Source: Candidatus Butyricimonas faecavium
GTDB taxonomy: Bacteria > Bacteroidota > Bacteroidia > Bacteroidales > Marinifilaceae
Assembly: GCA_944321125.1 (NCBI GenBank)
Contig: CALUKD010000013.1
Span: 1-64,000, forward strand
Length of the DNA stretch: 64,000 bases
Direction of reading: 5' to 3'
The position numbers were made by a program, and so were the translations under genes. The notes under the pieces are model-generated. The model was not told the DNA's origin. It did not search any database and saw nothing but the letters and a program-made list of their open reading frames with translations. The first letter of the stretch is position 1. Each line of letters begins with the position of its first letter. Shown piece by piece: positions 36,306 to 44,215 of the stretch.

Positions 36306-36812
36306 ATGATATATTTAACAACCCCATTCAGCGAAGAGGATATCGCTAAGCTTCAAGTTGGAGATGTCGTTTCTATAAGTGGTTACATTTATACTGGCCG
36401 AGATGCAGTCCTTCCTAAAATTGTAAGACATGCAGAGGAGGGCACATTGGAAGAGATAAATGTAAATCTGCAGGGTCAGGTGATTTTCCATACAGCGGTA
36501 AGTCCGGCAGGCGTTGGTCCCACATCAAGTAACAAATTGGAAATTGAATCGACTTTTGAGCCCTTGTCAAGACATGGTATAAAAATGCATCTGGGAAAGG
36601 GCGCAATCAAGCCAGAAACGGTTGACGCATTGAAAGATAATAATGCCGTATTTGCTATAATACCTCCTGTTACAGCTTTATTGGGCAGTAAGACCTCGGA
36701 TATCAAATGCGTGTGCTACCCTGAATTGGGTATGGAAGCGCTACACTCAATCAAAGTAGATGGCTTTCAGGCCATCATTGCTGCGGCTCACGGCAAAAGT
36801 ATTTATGAATAG
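36306..36812 (+). CDS. Class I fumarase / L(+)-tartrate dehydratase, beta subunit-like
   Basis: The 168-aa protein corresponds to the C-terminal (beta) half of class I fumarases. Landmarks are VGDVVSISGYIYTGRDAVLPKIV, HTAVSPAGVGPTSSNKLE, IKMHLGKGAIKPETVDAL and CYPELGMEALHSIKVDGFQAII. It provides part of the active site for stereospecific hydration or dehydration of a C4 dicarboxylate. The partner alpha subunit follows 23 bp downstream, so the order is beta-alpha, the reverse of ttdA-ttdB. The cassette context points to a tartrate-, malate- or fumarate-like intermediate and not to the TCA cycle. Confidence 0.9.
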   Translation: MIYLTTPFSEEDIAKLQVGDVVSISGYIYTGRDAVLPKIVRHAEEGTLEEINVNLQGQVIFHTAVSPAGVGPTSSNKLEIESTFEPLSRHGIKMHLGKGAIKPETVDALKDNNAVFAIIPPVTALLGSKTSDIKCVCYPELGMEALHSIKVDGFQAIIAAAHGKSIYE

Positions 36813-36835
36813 TAATCCTCAAAAATTGAACAATT

Positions 36836-37687
36836 ATGGCGAATGAAACAATTGAGAAAGTTGCAACTTGTCTCGTGAAGGCTGCTAGCACGTTTCGTGA
36901 GGATCAAAAGGATGCGTACCGTAAGGCCATTGCCCAAGAACCTGGTAGTAGCAGTTGCTGGGTGATGCAGCAGATATTGGAGAATGCTCTGGTAGCAGAG
37001 AAGACATGTGGGCCATTGTGCGATGATACAGGCATTCCACATGTTTATATCGAACTTGGCAAGAATCGTGCCCTTACAGGACAGATGATGCAGGATATCA
37101 AAGATGGAATATGTCAAGGTCTTCGCCAACTCCCTGGTCGTCCTATGGCTATCAAAGGCAACGATTGTGAGCGTATAGACCAAAGTGGCGGCCTAAATGA
37201 AGATAGTGGTGCATTGGAACCGTCACCTTTTCTTATTAGAGAGTGTGACGAAGATGATGTTTTACGTTTAACCATTATGATGTTAGGAGGGGGACCCGCT
37301 ATTCGAGGCATTACACAACGTATTTTCCATAAGCATAGTGTGCCGGTAGTGATTGATGAAATAGTTAATCGAGTAATTCCTGCTGTACGCCAGTTAGGAT
37401 GTTCTCCATGTACGTTAGCCATAGGAATTGGACGGTCACAATTTGAGGCAACATCTATGATGATAGAAGCCATGGTAAAGGGTAATTATAACGTTCAAAG
37501 TGACATGGAACGTATAATAACTGAGAAAGTTAATGAATCAAATACAGGAGCCCTTGGGTTAGGCGGTAAGAACTCAGTGCTTGCCACATTTGTGAAGGTC
37601 GGCCCGCAACGTGCAAGTGGAGTGCGGATTGTCGCTCTCCGCCCATGCTGTTGTTTTGAACCAAGAAGAGCTTCTGTATTATTATAG
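36836..37687 (+). CDS. Class I fumarase / L(+)-tartrate dehydratase, alpha subunit-like
   Basis: The 283-aa protein has the Fe-S hydro-lyase N-terminal domain. Cys residues suited to hold the [4Fe-4S] cluster occur in GPLCDDTGIP, LGCSPCTLAIGIG and near the end (ALRPCCCF), about where the family has them. It also has GGPAIRGITQRIF and NTGALGLGGKNSVLA. The C-terminal tail (CCCFEPRRASVLL) is odd and differs from the usual NCHCLRH-like end. The gene ends 164 bp before the second ATP-grasp gene, the largest gap in this block. Confidence 0.88.
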   Translation: MANETIEKVATCLVKAASTFREDQKDAYRKAIAQEPGSSSCWVMQQILENALVAEKTCGPLCDDTGIPHVYIELGKNRALTGQMMQDIKDGICQGLRQLPGRPMAIKGNDCERIDQSGGLNEDSGALEPSPFLIRECDEDDVLRLTIMMLGGGPAIRGITQRIFHKHSVPVVIDEIVNRVIPAVRQLGCSPCTLAIGIGRSQFEATSMMIEAMVKGNYNVQSDMERIITEKVNESNTGALGLGGKNSVLATFVKVGPQRASGVRIVALRPCCCFEPRRASVLL

Positions 37688-37851
37688 TAAACACATCTAG
37701 CCAATCTTACCTATCTCCCGGTTTATCCGTTCTGCTTGTTTAGTACATCTTACTTAAATAATGACTTATTAGTTGGTAATTGATATAAATATATTAATGA
37801 TAAGTTTCATTGGCGTAGGATAAGGAGAAAATTTATACGACTAAAAGTAAA

Positions 37852-39036
37852 ATGAAACGATTTATGATAATTGGGGCTTCTGTCCTTCAGATGCCTGCCA
37901 TTGTCAAGGCAAAGCAAATGGGTCTTGAAGTTGCTGTCGTCGACTACGACCCTAATGCAGTCGGTATCAAATACGCCGATCATTATTATAATGCTTCAAC
38001 GATGGATGACGATGCTGTTACAAAAGCAGCAAAAGACTTTCTGCCGGATGGTATAATGACCCTTGCTACCGACATGCCAATGAGAGGGGTTGCTAAAGCC
38101 TCACAAGCGCTGGGGCTTCACAGTATCAGTTACGCAACTGCTTTAAAGGCTACTGATAAATATCTTATGATTAGAGCGTTTAAAGAACATGATGTTGAGT
38201 CGCCATGGTATTATATGGTAAATGATAAGGATGAACTGTTTGCGTTGCGCGATAAGCTTTCCTATCCTTGTATAATGAAACCGACAGACAATGCTGGGAG
38301 TCATGGTGTTGTAAAAGTAGATTCATTCGAAGCTTTAACTCAAAATTACGAATATAGCCTGACAAACAGTAGGCACGGCGGTGTAATTGTAGAGGAGTTT
38401 CTTGATGGCGAAGAAGTTTCTGTAGAAGTCATGGTTGTCAAAGGCGAGGTTAATATACTTCAAATAACAGATAAGATTACTACCGGCGCTCCACATTTCG
38501 TAGAGATGGGGCATACCCAGCCATCTAGGAAAGATACCATTACACAGCAGCAGATTCGATGCCTTGCACAAAAAGCTGTAAAATCTTTGGGTATCACTAA
38601 CGGACCATGCCACGTAGAGATGATGGTTACATCTCGTGGCCCTGTAATGGTTGAGCTTGGAGCTCGGATGGGAGGTGATAACATAACAACCCATCTAGTT
38701 CCATTAAGTACCGGTATTGATATGACTGAGGCCTCCATCCATGTCGCATTAGGTGAAAAATCAGAAATCACACCGACAATTAAGAAGGGGGCTGCCATAA
38801 GGTATCTCTGCGCTGATGAAGGAATAATCAAGAATATTAGCGGCATAGATGAAGTGCGTCAGATTCCTGGCATTATAGAGATAACTCTGACTAAACAACC
38901 TGGTGATAAATCAACTCCGATTACATGCAGCAATGACCGTATCGGTTTTGTAATCGCACAGGGAATAGACGCAGACGATGCTGCATCGATTTGTGAGAAA
39001 GCAATCAAACTTATAAATATTGAAGTAAACAATTAG
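37852..39036 (+). CDS. ATP-grasp ligase (PurK/PurT- and L-amino-acid-ligase-like)
   Basis: The 394-aa protein has an N-terminal pre-ATP-grasp domain (RFMIIGASVLQMPAIVKAKQMGLEVAVVDYDPNAVGI). The ATP-grasp core has YPCIMKPTDNAGSHGVVKV, GGVIVEEFLDGEEVSVEVMVV and a Mg-binding GPVMVELGARMGGDNI. A C-terminal lid domain follows. The layout matches enzymes that ligate a carboxylic acid to an amine, as in L-amino-acid ligases or PurT. It is followed 6 bp later by an intact sugar aminotransferase gene, so making and then acylating an amino sugar is a reasonable inference. Confidence 0.88.
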   Translation: MKRFMIIGASVLQMPAIVKAKQMGLEVAVVDYDPNAVGIKYADHYYNASTMDDDAVTKAAKDFLPDGIMTLATDMPMRGVAKASQALGLHSISYATALKATDKYLMIRAFKEHDVESPWYYMVNDKDELFALRDKLSYPCIMKPTDNAGSHGVVKVDSFEALTQNYEYSLTNSRHGGVIVEEFLDGEEVSVEVMVVKGEVNILQITDKITTGAPHFVEMGHTQPSRKDTITQQQIRCLAQKAVKSLGITNGPCHVEMMVTSRGPVMVELGARMGGDNITTHLVPLSTGIDMTEASIHVALGEKSEITPTIKKGAAIRYLCADEGIIKNISGIDEVRQIPGIIEITLTKQPGDKSTPITCSNDRIGFVIAQGIDADDAASICEKAIKLINIEVNN

Positions 39037-39042
39037 ATAAAA

Positions 39043-40284
39043 ATGAACGTAAAAATGAATATACCATTCTCGCCACCTGATATGTCAGAGGCTGAGGTTC
39101 TAGAAGTTGCAGAGGCTTTGAAGTCTGGTTGGATTACTACCGGACCGAAGACAAAGGAGTTCGAGCATCTTATTTCAATGTGTTGCCAGACTGCTAAATA
39201 TGATGCCGATGGAAAACCTGAGCATACAACGGTTTGTCTTAACTCAGCAACTGCAGCTATGGAACTTGCCCTTCGTGTTCTTGGAATTGGCGAAGGAGAT
39301 GAGGTTATTGTTCCCGCATACACCTATACTGCAACGGCAAGCTCTGTTTGCCATGTAGGTGCTCGTCCTATTCTGATTGATTGTGCACCCGGTTCGTTTG
39401 AAATGGATTATGACAAGATGGCAGAGGCTATCAACGAGCGCACTAAGGCAATTATGCCTGTTGACCTCGGAGGTATTGTGGCCGATTATGACAAGGTATT
39501 TGCTACAGTTGAGAGCAAAATAAATCTTTTCAAACCAACTAATAACATTCAGCGCGCATTTGGCCGTTGTATTGTCATTGCTGATGCAGCTCATGCTTTC
39601 GGAGCTATGTGGCATGGTAAGATGTGCGGCGAGATAGCAGACTTCACATCGTTCAGTTTCCATGCAGTCAAGAATCTTACCACAGCTGAAGGGGGTGCGC
39701 TGACATGGCGTTCACGCGAAGGCCTCAACAACGAGGTTATCTACAAGCAGTTGCAATTATTGTCGCTTCACGGTCAAAACAAGGATGCTCTTGCCAAAAC
39801 TAAACTCGGTGCATGGGAATATGACATTATTGGCACATGGTATAAATGCAATATGACCGACGTCATGGCCGGAATCGGACTTGCTCAACTCAAACGCTAT
39901 CCCGAGATGCTTCGTCGTCGCCGTCAGCTCATAGAGCGCTACAACGTTGCACTCGCTCCTTATAACGTTAAGGTTTTAAATCACTACGATAACGAGCATT
40001 TGTCGAGCGGGCATTTATATTTGGTTCGCATAAATAATGCTACAGTTGAACAACGTAACGAAATCATTGTTAAGATGGCCGAGAGAGGCATCGCAACCAA
40101 TGTTCATTATAAGCCTCTGCCCATGATGACGGCCTACAAAGCTCTTGGCTACGATATTAAAGACTATCCCAATGCCTTTGAACAGTATCATAATGAGATA
40201 ACCCTCCCTCTACACACCCGTCTCACTGATGACGAGGCCGAGTATATTCTTAGCAATTTCATCGATATAATAAAAGAGTTTTGA
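39043..40284 (+). CDS. DegT/DnrJ/EryC1 family sugar aminotransferase
   Basis: The protein is 413 aa; a start at 39055 (MNIPFSPPDMSEAEVLEVAEALKSG) is equally likely. PLP-fold motifs are VCLNSATAAMELALRVLGIG, VIVPAYTYTATASSV, VIADAAHAFGA, the Schiff-base Lys in FSFHAVKNLTTAEGGAL and GTWYKCNMTDVMAGIGLAQL. It transfers an amino group to a 4-keto (or 3-keto) nucleotide sugar. The GC-rich codon use differs from the AT-rich 5' part of the cassette. The 4,6-dehydratase that would supply its substrate is not intact in this window. Confidence 0.94.
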   Translation: MNVKMNIPFSPPDMSEAEVLEVAEALKSGWITTGPKTKEFEHLISMCCQTAKYDADGKPEHTTVCLNSATAAMELALRVLGIGEGDEVIVPAYTYTATASSVCHVGARPILIDCAPGSFEMDYDKMAEAINERTKAIMPVDLGGIVADYDKVFATVESKINLFKPTNNIQRAFGRCIVIADAAHAFGAMWHGKMCGEIADFTSFSFHAVKNLTTAEGGALTWRSREGLNNEVIYKQLQLLSLHGQNKDALAKTKLGAWEYDIIGTWYKCNMTDVMAGIGLAQLKRYPEMLRRRRQLIERYNVALAPYNVKVLNHYDNEHLSSGHLYLVRINNATVEQRNEIIVKMAERGIATNVHYKPLPMMTAYKALGYDIKDYPNAFEQYHNEITLPLHTRLTDDEAEYILSNFIDIIKEF

Positions 40285-40327
40285 TGCAGCATCTAAATGT
40301 CATTACACTTTTGGTATGATAACGTAG

Positions 40328-41496
40328 ATGAAACAGGAAAGGATATTGCTTTGTAAGCCGAAGATGTGCGATCGGGAGATTGATTTCATCCGTGCCGCAC
40401 TTGCCGATGATTGGGCAACTCCTCTTGGTCCTGACTGCGACGCTTTCGAGCACGAATTTGAGGAGTTTGTAGGACAAGGTAAGAAGGGCGCAACACTGTC
40501 GGCAGGAACTGCTGCAGTGCATCTGGCGCTGATTGCTTGCGGTGTCGGCTCTGGCGATGAGGTGCTGGTGCAGAGCTTCACATTCTGCGCATCAAGCCAT
40601 CCGGTGACTTACCTTGGCGCTATACCTGTATTCGTGGATTCCGAAAAGGAGACATGGAATATGGATCCCGAGCTGCTTGAGGAGGCTATTAAGGACCGCA
40701 TCGCAAAGACCGGGCGCAAGCCGAAGGCTATCATACCTGTGGCGTTCTACGGTATGCCGTACCAGATTGACCGCATCATGGAGATTGCCAACCGCTGCGA
40801 GATTCCCGTGATTGAGGACGCAGCTGAAGGCTTTGGCTCACGCTTCAATGGCCAGATTCTCGGCTCGTTCGGCAAGTATGGAGTGCTTTCGTTCAACGGT
40901 AACAAGATAATTACGATCTCCGGTGGTGGCGCTCTGATTTGCGAGGATGCTGAAGCTAAGAAACAGATAATGTGGTATGCTACTCAGGCCCGTGAAAGCT
41001 ATCCTTACTACCAGCACGAGGCCGTCGGATACAACTATCGCATGAGTAACATCTGGCAGGTATCGGCTGCGGACAGATGACTGTTGTTGATGAACATATC
41101 GCTCATCATCGCCATGTACAAGCCCTCTAGAAGGAACTGCTCTAAGATGTAAAAGGTATCACACTCCATGAATCACCTTCGCCAGAATACGATTCCAACT
41201 ACTGGCTCTGCACGGCTATTCTTGACCAGAATTTGAGAATCAAAGGTCAGGAGAATGCCTACGCTCAGGTTATCACCGGTGCAGTTGGCGGAGTAGCAGG
41301 CGTAATCTGCGCCATCAAGTCGGCCCGCACAGCCCTCGAGCCCAACACCAACGTCGAGGCCTTGCGTATGTATCTCGACGCTGCCAGCATCGAGAGCCTT
41401 TTTAAAGTTGGTATCTGTCTCCCTGCTGGTCCATACGTCTCTGATGACCATGTCCGATACATTGTCTCAAAAATTAAAGAGGCGATTATTCCCTAA
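40328..41496 (+). pseudogene. Decayed DegT-family aminotransferase (PglE-like)
   Basis: The intact frame 40328-41080 gives an aminotransferase to residue 250, including LSAGTAAVHLALIACGVG, VIEDAAEGFGSRF and the PLP-Lys in SFNGNKIITISGGGAL. It then shifts frame: near 41053 the expected ATCTGCGCAGG reads ATCTGGCAGG, a one-base loss. The correct frame resumes as MTVVDEHIAHHRHVQAL, with TAG and TAA stops near 41130 and 41145. It continues SNYWLCTAILDQ...VEALRMYLDAASIES and jumps to LFKVGICLPAGPYVSDD, which lacks the roughly 20 residues usually between. One frameshift, two stops and a deletion mark it as dead. Confidence 0.9.
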
Positions 41497-41533
41497 TTCT
41501 ATTATTCGGGAATAGATAACAAATAACTATCAG

Positions 41534-41647
41534 ATGTCATATTTTGTAGCCTATCATAACGGAATCGGCGAAGTTTTTGACAAGACTATACAGGTAAATC
41601 CCTTAGAACGAGCTATCGATCTCTCATATTTTACCGGGATTGGATGA
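41534..41647 (+). CDS. Truncated 37-codon ORF at the right cassette edge
   Basis: This frame starts at ATG 41534 (MSYFVAYHNGIGEVF...) and uses cassette-style codons. It stops at a TGA inside the resumed CpsB/CapC gene. It is probably the first codons of a donor gene cut by the recombination event. I do not recognise the family, and a function as a short peptide is doubtful. Confidence 0.35.
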   Translation: MSYFVAYHNGIGEVFDKTIQVNPLERAIDLSYFTGIG

Positions 41648-42263
41648 CGGAGTGAAGCGGGTAGAGGATTCCGTGGTGATCGTGAAAAAGATGCGGGAAC
41701 TGGGGGTGAAACAGTTTTCTTTTACTCCTCATATTTCTTTTCCGTCACCGATGAACACGCCGGAGATAATTCTTGGAAAGCTGAACGATCTGAAAGAACG
41801 TTTATTGAAGGAGGGAATTGAAATTGAGGCGGATGCCGGGGCAGAGTACAAGATTGGTGAATATATGATAGATTTGATCCGTCAAGGGAATATCGCTTTC
41901 TTTCACGGAGGAAAGGTGTTGGTGGAACATAGTTTCGTGGCTCCTTCTCCGGTTTTCGAGGAGGTGATTTTTCGCCTGCAGGACAAGGGCTATACGCCAG
42001 TGCTGGCACACCCGGAGCGTTACCCGTTTTACGCAAAACATCTGACGGAACGGGTGTGGGAATTGAAACGACGGGGATGCCGGATACAAGTGAACTTGCT
42101 GTCGTTTGTGGGTTTTTACGGGAAAGAGGCAATGGCAGGGGCAAGGGAGTTATTGGTGGCAAGGTTGATCGATCATTTTTCCGGGGACATACACTCGGTG
42201 AAACAGGTGGAGTTGTTGGAGAAATTCTTGAAATCGAAAGAATCGGAAAAGTTATTGGTTTAA
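41607..42263 (+). pseudogene. CpsB/CapC-type PHP tyrosine phosphatase lacking its N-terminus
   Basis: The readable frame begins SHILPGLDDGVKRVEDSVVIVKKMRELG and continues through FTPHIS, AGAEYKI, VLVEHSF, LAHPERYPFY and SGDIHS, the PHP-family phosphatase that dephosphorylates capsule tyrosine kinases. Intact homologues start with a metal-binding DVHSHILPG; here everything before SH is replaced by unrelated sequence, with a TAG stop at 41604. Two metal ligands and any start codon better than TTG (41640) are lost, so it is probably inactive. It marks the right edge of the resident locus, which resumes with resident codon use. Confidence 0.85.
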
Positions 42264-42296
42264 GATTTACAAATTTGTATTTAAGCGGAGATATAA

Positions 42297-42326
42297 CCTC
42301 GGACGAAGAGTGTCCGAGGTTTTTTA
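42297..42326 (+). terminator. Rho-independent terminator of the capsule locus
   Basis: A perfect 8-bp stem, CCTCGGAC (42297-42304) with GTCCGAGG (42312-42319), closes a 7-base loop and is followed by six T residues. It lies 34 bp after the CpsB/CapC-like stop and closes the locus. Confidence 0.93.
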
Positions 42327-42351
42327 ATTTATAAATTTTTATATTTAAGTT

Positions 42352-42967
42352 ATGAAAGAGTTATTAAACGCAAGGTTTTTCTCTTGGTTAGAAGAGTGTA
42401 GTGGGAAAGATGTCACGAAAGATGAGGTAGAACTGGTCGTCGGGGAGTTCGTGGCGGATTTGGAACGGATGTGTGACAAGGAAAAGAACTACAAGGAAGA
42501 GGTGCGGGTGTTGGAACGAGTACGAATCCGCCTGCACGTTTGGGATGAAGTGTGCCAAGCGAGTGACGGATCGGGGAAAAAAGGGAATGCTCGGGTATTG
42601 CGTGGAGGCCGTGTTACAACGGGTAGAGGCCGAGATCCGGTTTTCCCGAGAGCGGCAGGAGTATCCGGAGAGGTATGCCGGGAGTTCGGATGACGGGCCG
42701 TTGGCGGTCTGGACATCGAACAATAACAAGATGGAGATAGCAGAACTGATGTTGGGAATTTATCTGGCGAAGGTGTTACGCACGCCGGATGGGATGTTGA
42801 TGGAGTATCGAGAGGTTATCCACTTGGCCGAACGGGCGTTCGGGGTGAAGATTTCGAATCACAGGGAGTTGAAACGGGATATTTTCAAACGGACGAACGA
42901 GCTGGTGATATTCCTGAAACGGTTGATATTTTTGATTGAACAGGAACGGGATAAAAAGGAGGCTTGA
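42352..42967 (+). pseudogene. RteC-domain protein split by a frameshift at an A6 run
   Basis: The frame from ATG 42352 reads MKELLNARFFSWLEECSG...VWDEVCQASDGSGKK. At A6 (42577-42582) the sensible frame moves by +1 and continues GMLGYCVEAVLQRVEAEIRF...WTSNNNKMEIAELMLGIYLAKVL...RTNELVIFLKRL to 42967. The latter part resembles the RteC family (W-x-S-x-K-x-E-x-x-E-L core). Five A residues would give one continuous protein of about 204 aa. RteC homologues regulate conjugative elements in Bacteroidota, but many are stand-alone. It could be a true lesion, a phase-variable run or a sequencing error. Confidence 0.7.
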
Positions 42968-42968
42968 T

Positions 42969-43006
42969 AAAAAGAGATCTGAGTGATGTGCTTGGATCTC
43001 TTTTTT
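42969..43006 (+). terminator. Rho-independent terminator after the RteC-like gene
   Basis: AAAAAGAGATC (42969-42979) pairs with GATCTCTTTTTT (42995-43006) across a 15-base loop, with the T tract forming the 3' arm. It starts two bases after the RteC-like stop codon. Confidence 0.85.
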
Positions 43007-43141
43007 GTTGCTAATAATCAGTGGCTTGTGGGAAAATGAAAACACACGTGAGGTAGTGTGTAGTGATGAAGTTTCGGGGGTATTGTAGTTTTGTCGTTAG
43101 AAAAGTGAGAGAGAGTATTCATTTAAAAAAAACGAGGAATT

Positions 43142-43777
43142 ATGGCATCATTTAAAAATGATTTTGGATTAAGCGGGAAATTGGGGGATGTGATTATTTA
43201 TCGAATGGGTAACAAGTCGTATGCAAGAAGAACGTTTCGAGCGAATAATCCGAAGACAATAAAACAACAGGAAGTGAGGGCGAGATTTTTAGTTGCAATC
43301 CGGTTTTACCAGAAGTTGAAAGAGACTTCGTTAAGAAGAATATTGAAGGTGTCTGCTCAAGGAAACAGTTTCAATGGTTATACGTTTTATCTTGAAAAAA
43401 ATATGAAGGTATTCTGTGCGGATGGGCGTATCGGAGATTTTTCTCAACTTCAGTTTTCTGCGGGAAAGAGACAACGTGTGTTTCATTTGAAGGGGCAGAT
43501 TGATTCCGGGGGTTGTGTTTCATTGAAATGGGAAAAGGAGGGTAGACAAGGGTTTGTGGAGGATGATGACCGCTTGATGGTAGTCGTGTTGCATGAAGGA
43601 CGGGCATTTTGTCCGAGAGTGTTGGAGAATACTGGGGGTGTGCGGAAAGATGGTGCGGCGAGTTTCACGATTGACGGGTGGAAGGGGGAAACGTTGCATT
43701 TGTATTGTCTCTTTATTTCGCCTGATGAGAAGCAGTTATCTATGAGTCAGTATGTACGTTTACAGGGGAGGAAATGA
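43142..43777 (+). CDS. DUF6266-like protein (first copy)
   Basis: The 211-aa protein has no signal peptide or TM segment. The N-terminus FKNDFGLSGKLGDVIIYRMGNKSYARR and the overall plan resemble the second copy at 45037 (SYLLGKVTKTLGNVTMCYMNKQNIARAR), and both recall DUF6266 proteins of Bacteroidota. C-terminal beta-rich segments include SLKWEKEG, DRLMVVVLHEG and LHLYCLFISPDEKQLSMSQYVRL. The function is unknown. It is coupled by ATGA overlap to the holin-like gene and lies near an amidase, so a link to cell-wall lysis or export is possible. Confidence 0.7.
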   Translation: MASFKNDFGLSGKLGDVIIYRMGNKSYARRTFRANNPKTIKQQEVRARFLVAIRFYQKLKETSLRRILKVSAQGNSFNGYTFYLEKNMKVFCADGRIGDFSQLQFSAGKRQRVFHLKGQIDSGGCVSLKWEKEGRQGFVEDDDRLMVVVLHEGRAFCPRVLENTGGVRKDGAASFTIDGWKGETLHLYCLFISPDEKQLSMSQYVRLQGRK

Positions 43778-44148
43778 AGCCGGTAGCAGATGTTGTCAAT
43801 GCTATTAGCGGGGTGATTAATGGCTTGACGCTCCCGGCACGGGAGAAGAAAGAGTTACAGGCGGAGATTCTGAGACTGGTGTACGAGCGGGAACGTGAAA
43901 TGATTGAAGCTCGTGCTGGTGTGATAAGAGCCGAGGCTGCCGGGAATTGGCTACAGCGTTCGTGGCGGCCATTGGTGATGTTGATATTTGCTGCTATCGT
44001 ACTTATCGGCACTTTCACGAGTTTGCCCATGTTGTCGGATACTTCCCGGTTCTGGGATTTGCTGGAGATCGGGTTGGGAGGGTACGTGGTGGGGAGGAGT
44101 GGGGAAAAAATGGCGGGGGCCATTTTTAAACTGAAAACTAAAAGATAA
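43774..44148 (+). CDS. Holin-like membrane protein (3TM-type)
   Basis: The 124-aa protein has an amphipathic, charged N-terminal helix (ARE KKELQAEILRLVYERERE) followed by two hydrophobic helices (about 68-86 and 92-112) and the basic tail KLKTKR. The segment NWLQRSWRPLVMLIFAAIVLIG resembles phage/GTA holins, which have the WRP turn before the first TM. The start overlaps the DUF6266 stop (ATGA) and has a strong SD (AGGGGAGGA). With the amidase downstream it makes a holin-endolysin-like pair, though no other phage genes are present. Confidence 0.72.
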   Translation: MKPVADVVNAISGVINGLTLPAREKKELQAEILRLVYEREREMIEARAGVIRAEAAGNWLQRSWRPLVMLIFAAIVLIGTFTSLPMLSDTSRFWDLLEIGLGGYVVGRSGEKMAGAIFKLKTKR

Positions 44149-44215
44149 AAACTAAAAGCTGATCAATTTTTGATTTCATTCTAAATTCTACATTTTAAAT
44201 TCTAAATTATTTGTT

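Larger units (their letters stand above)
21671..41624 (+). other. Probable horizontally acquired capsule/O-antigen cassette
   Basis: About 20 kb of plus-strand genes has base and codon use unlike the flanks: Wzx through the sugar transferase is markedly AT-rich, and the aminotransferase end is GC-richer. The cassette is bounded by a CapD-like fragment (ends about 21.6 kb) and a CpsB/CapC gene lacking its N-terminus (resumes about 41.62 kb). Decayed genes sit at both edges. The simplest reading is homologous or illegitimate replacement of the resident capsule genes. No integrase, transposase or direct repeat was seen at the ends. Confidence 0.7.

Noticed and set aside
42570-42595. Programmed -1 frameshift at A6G in the RteC-like gene
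   Set aside because: The needed change is +1 (or -2), so the A AAA AAG heptamer does not produce the second frame by a standard -1 slip.
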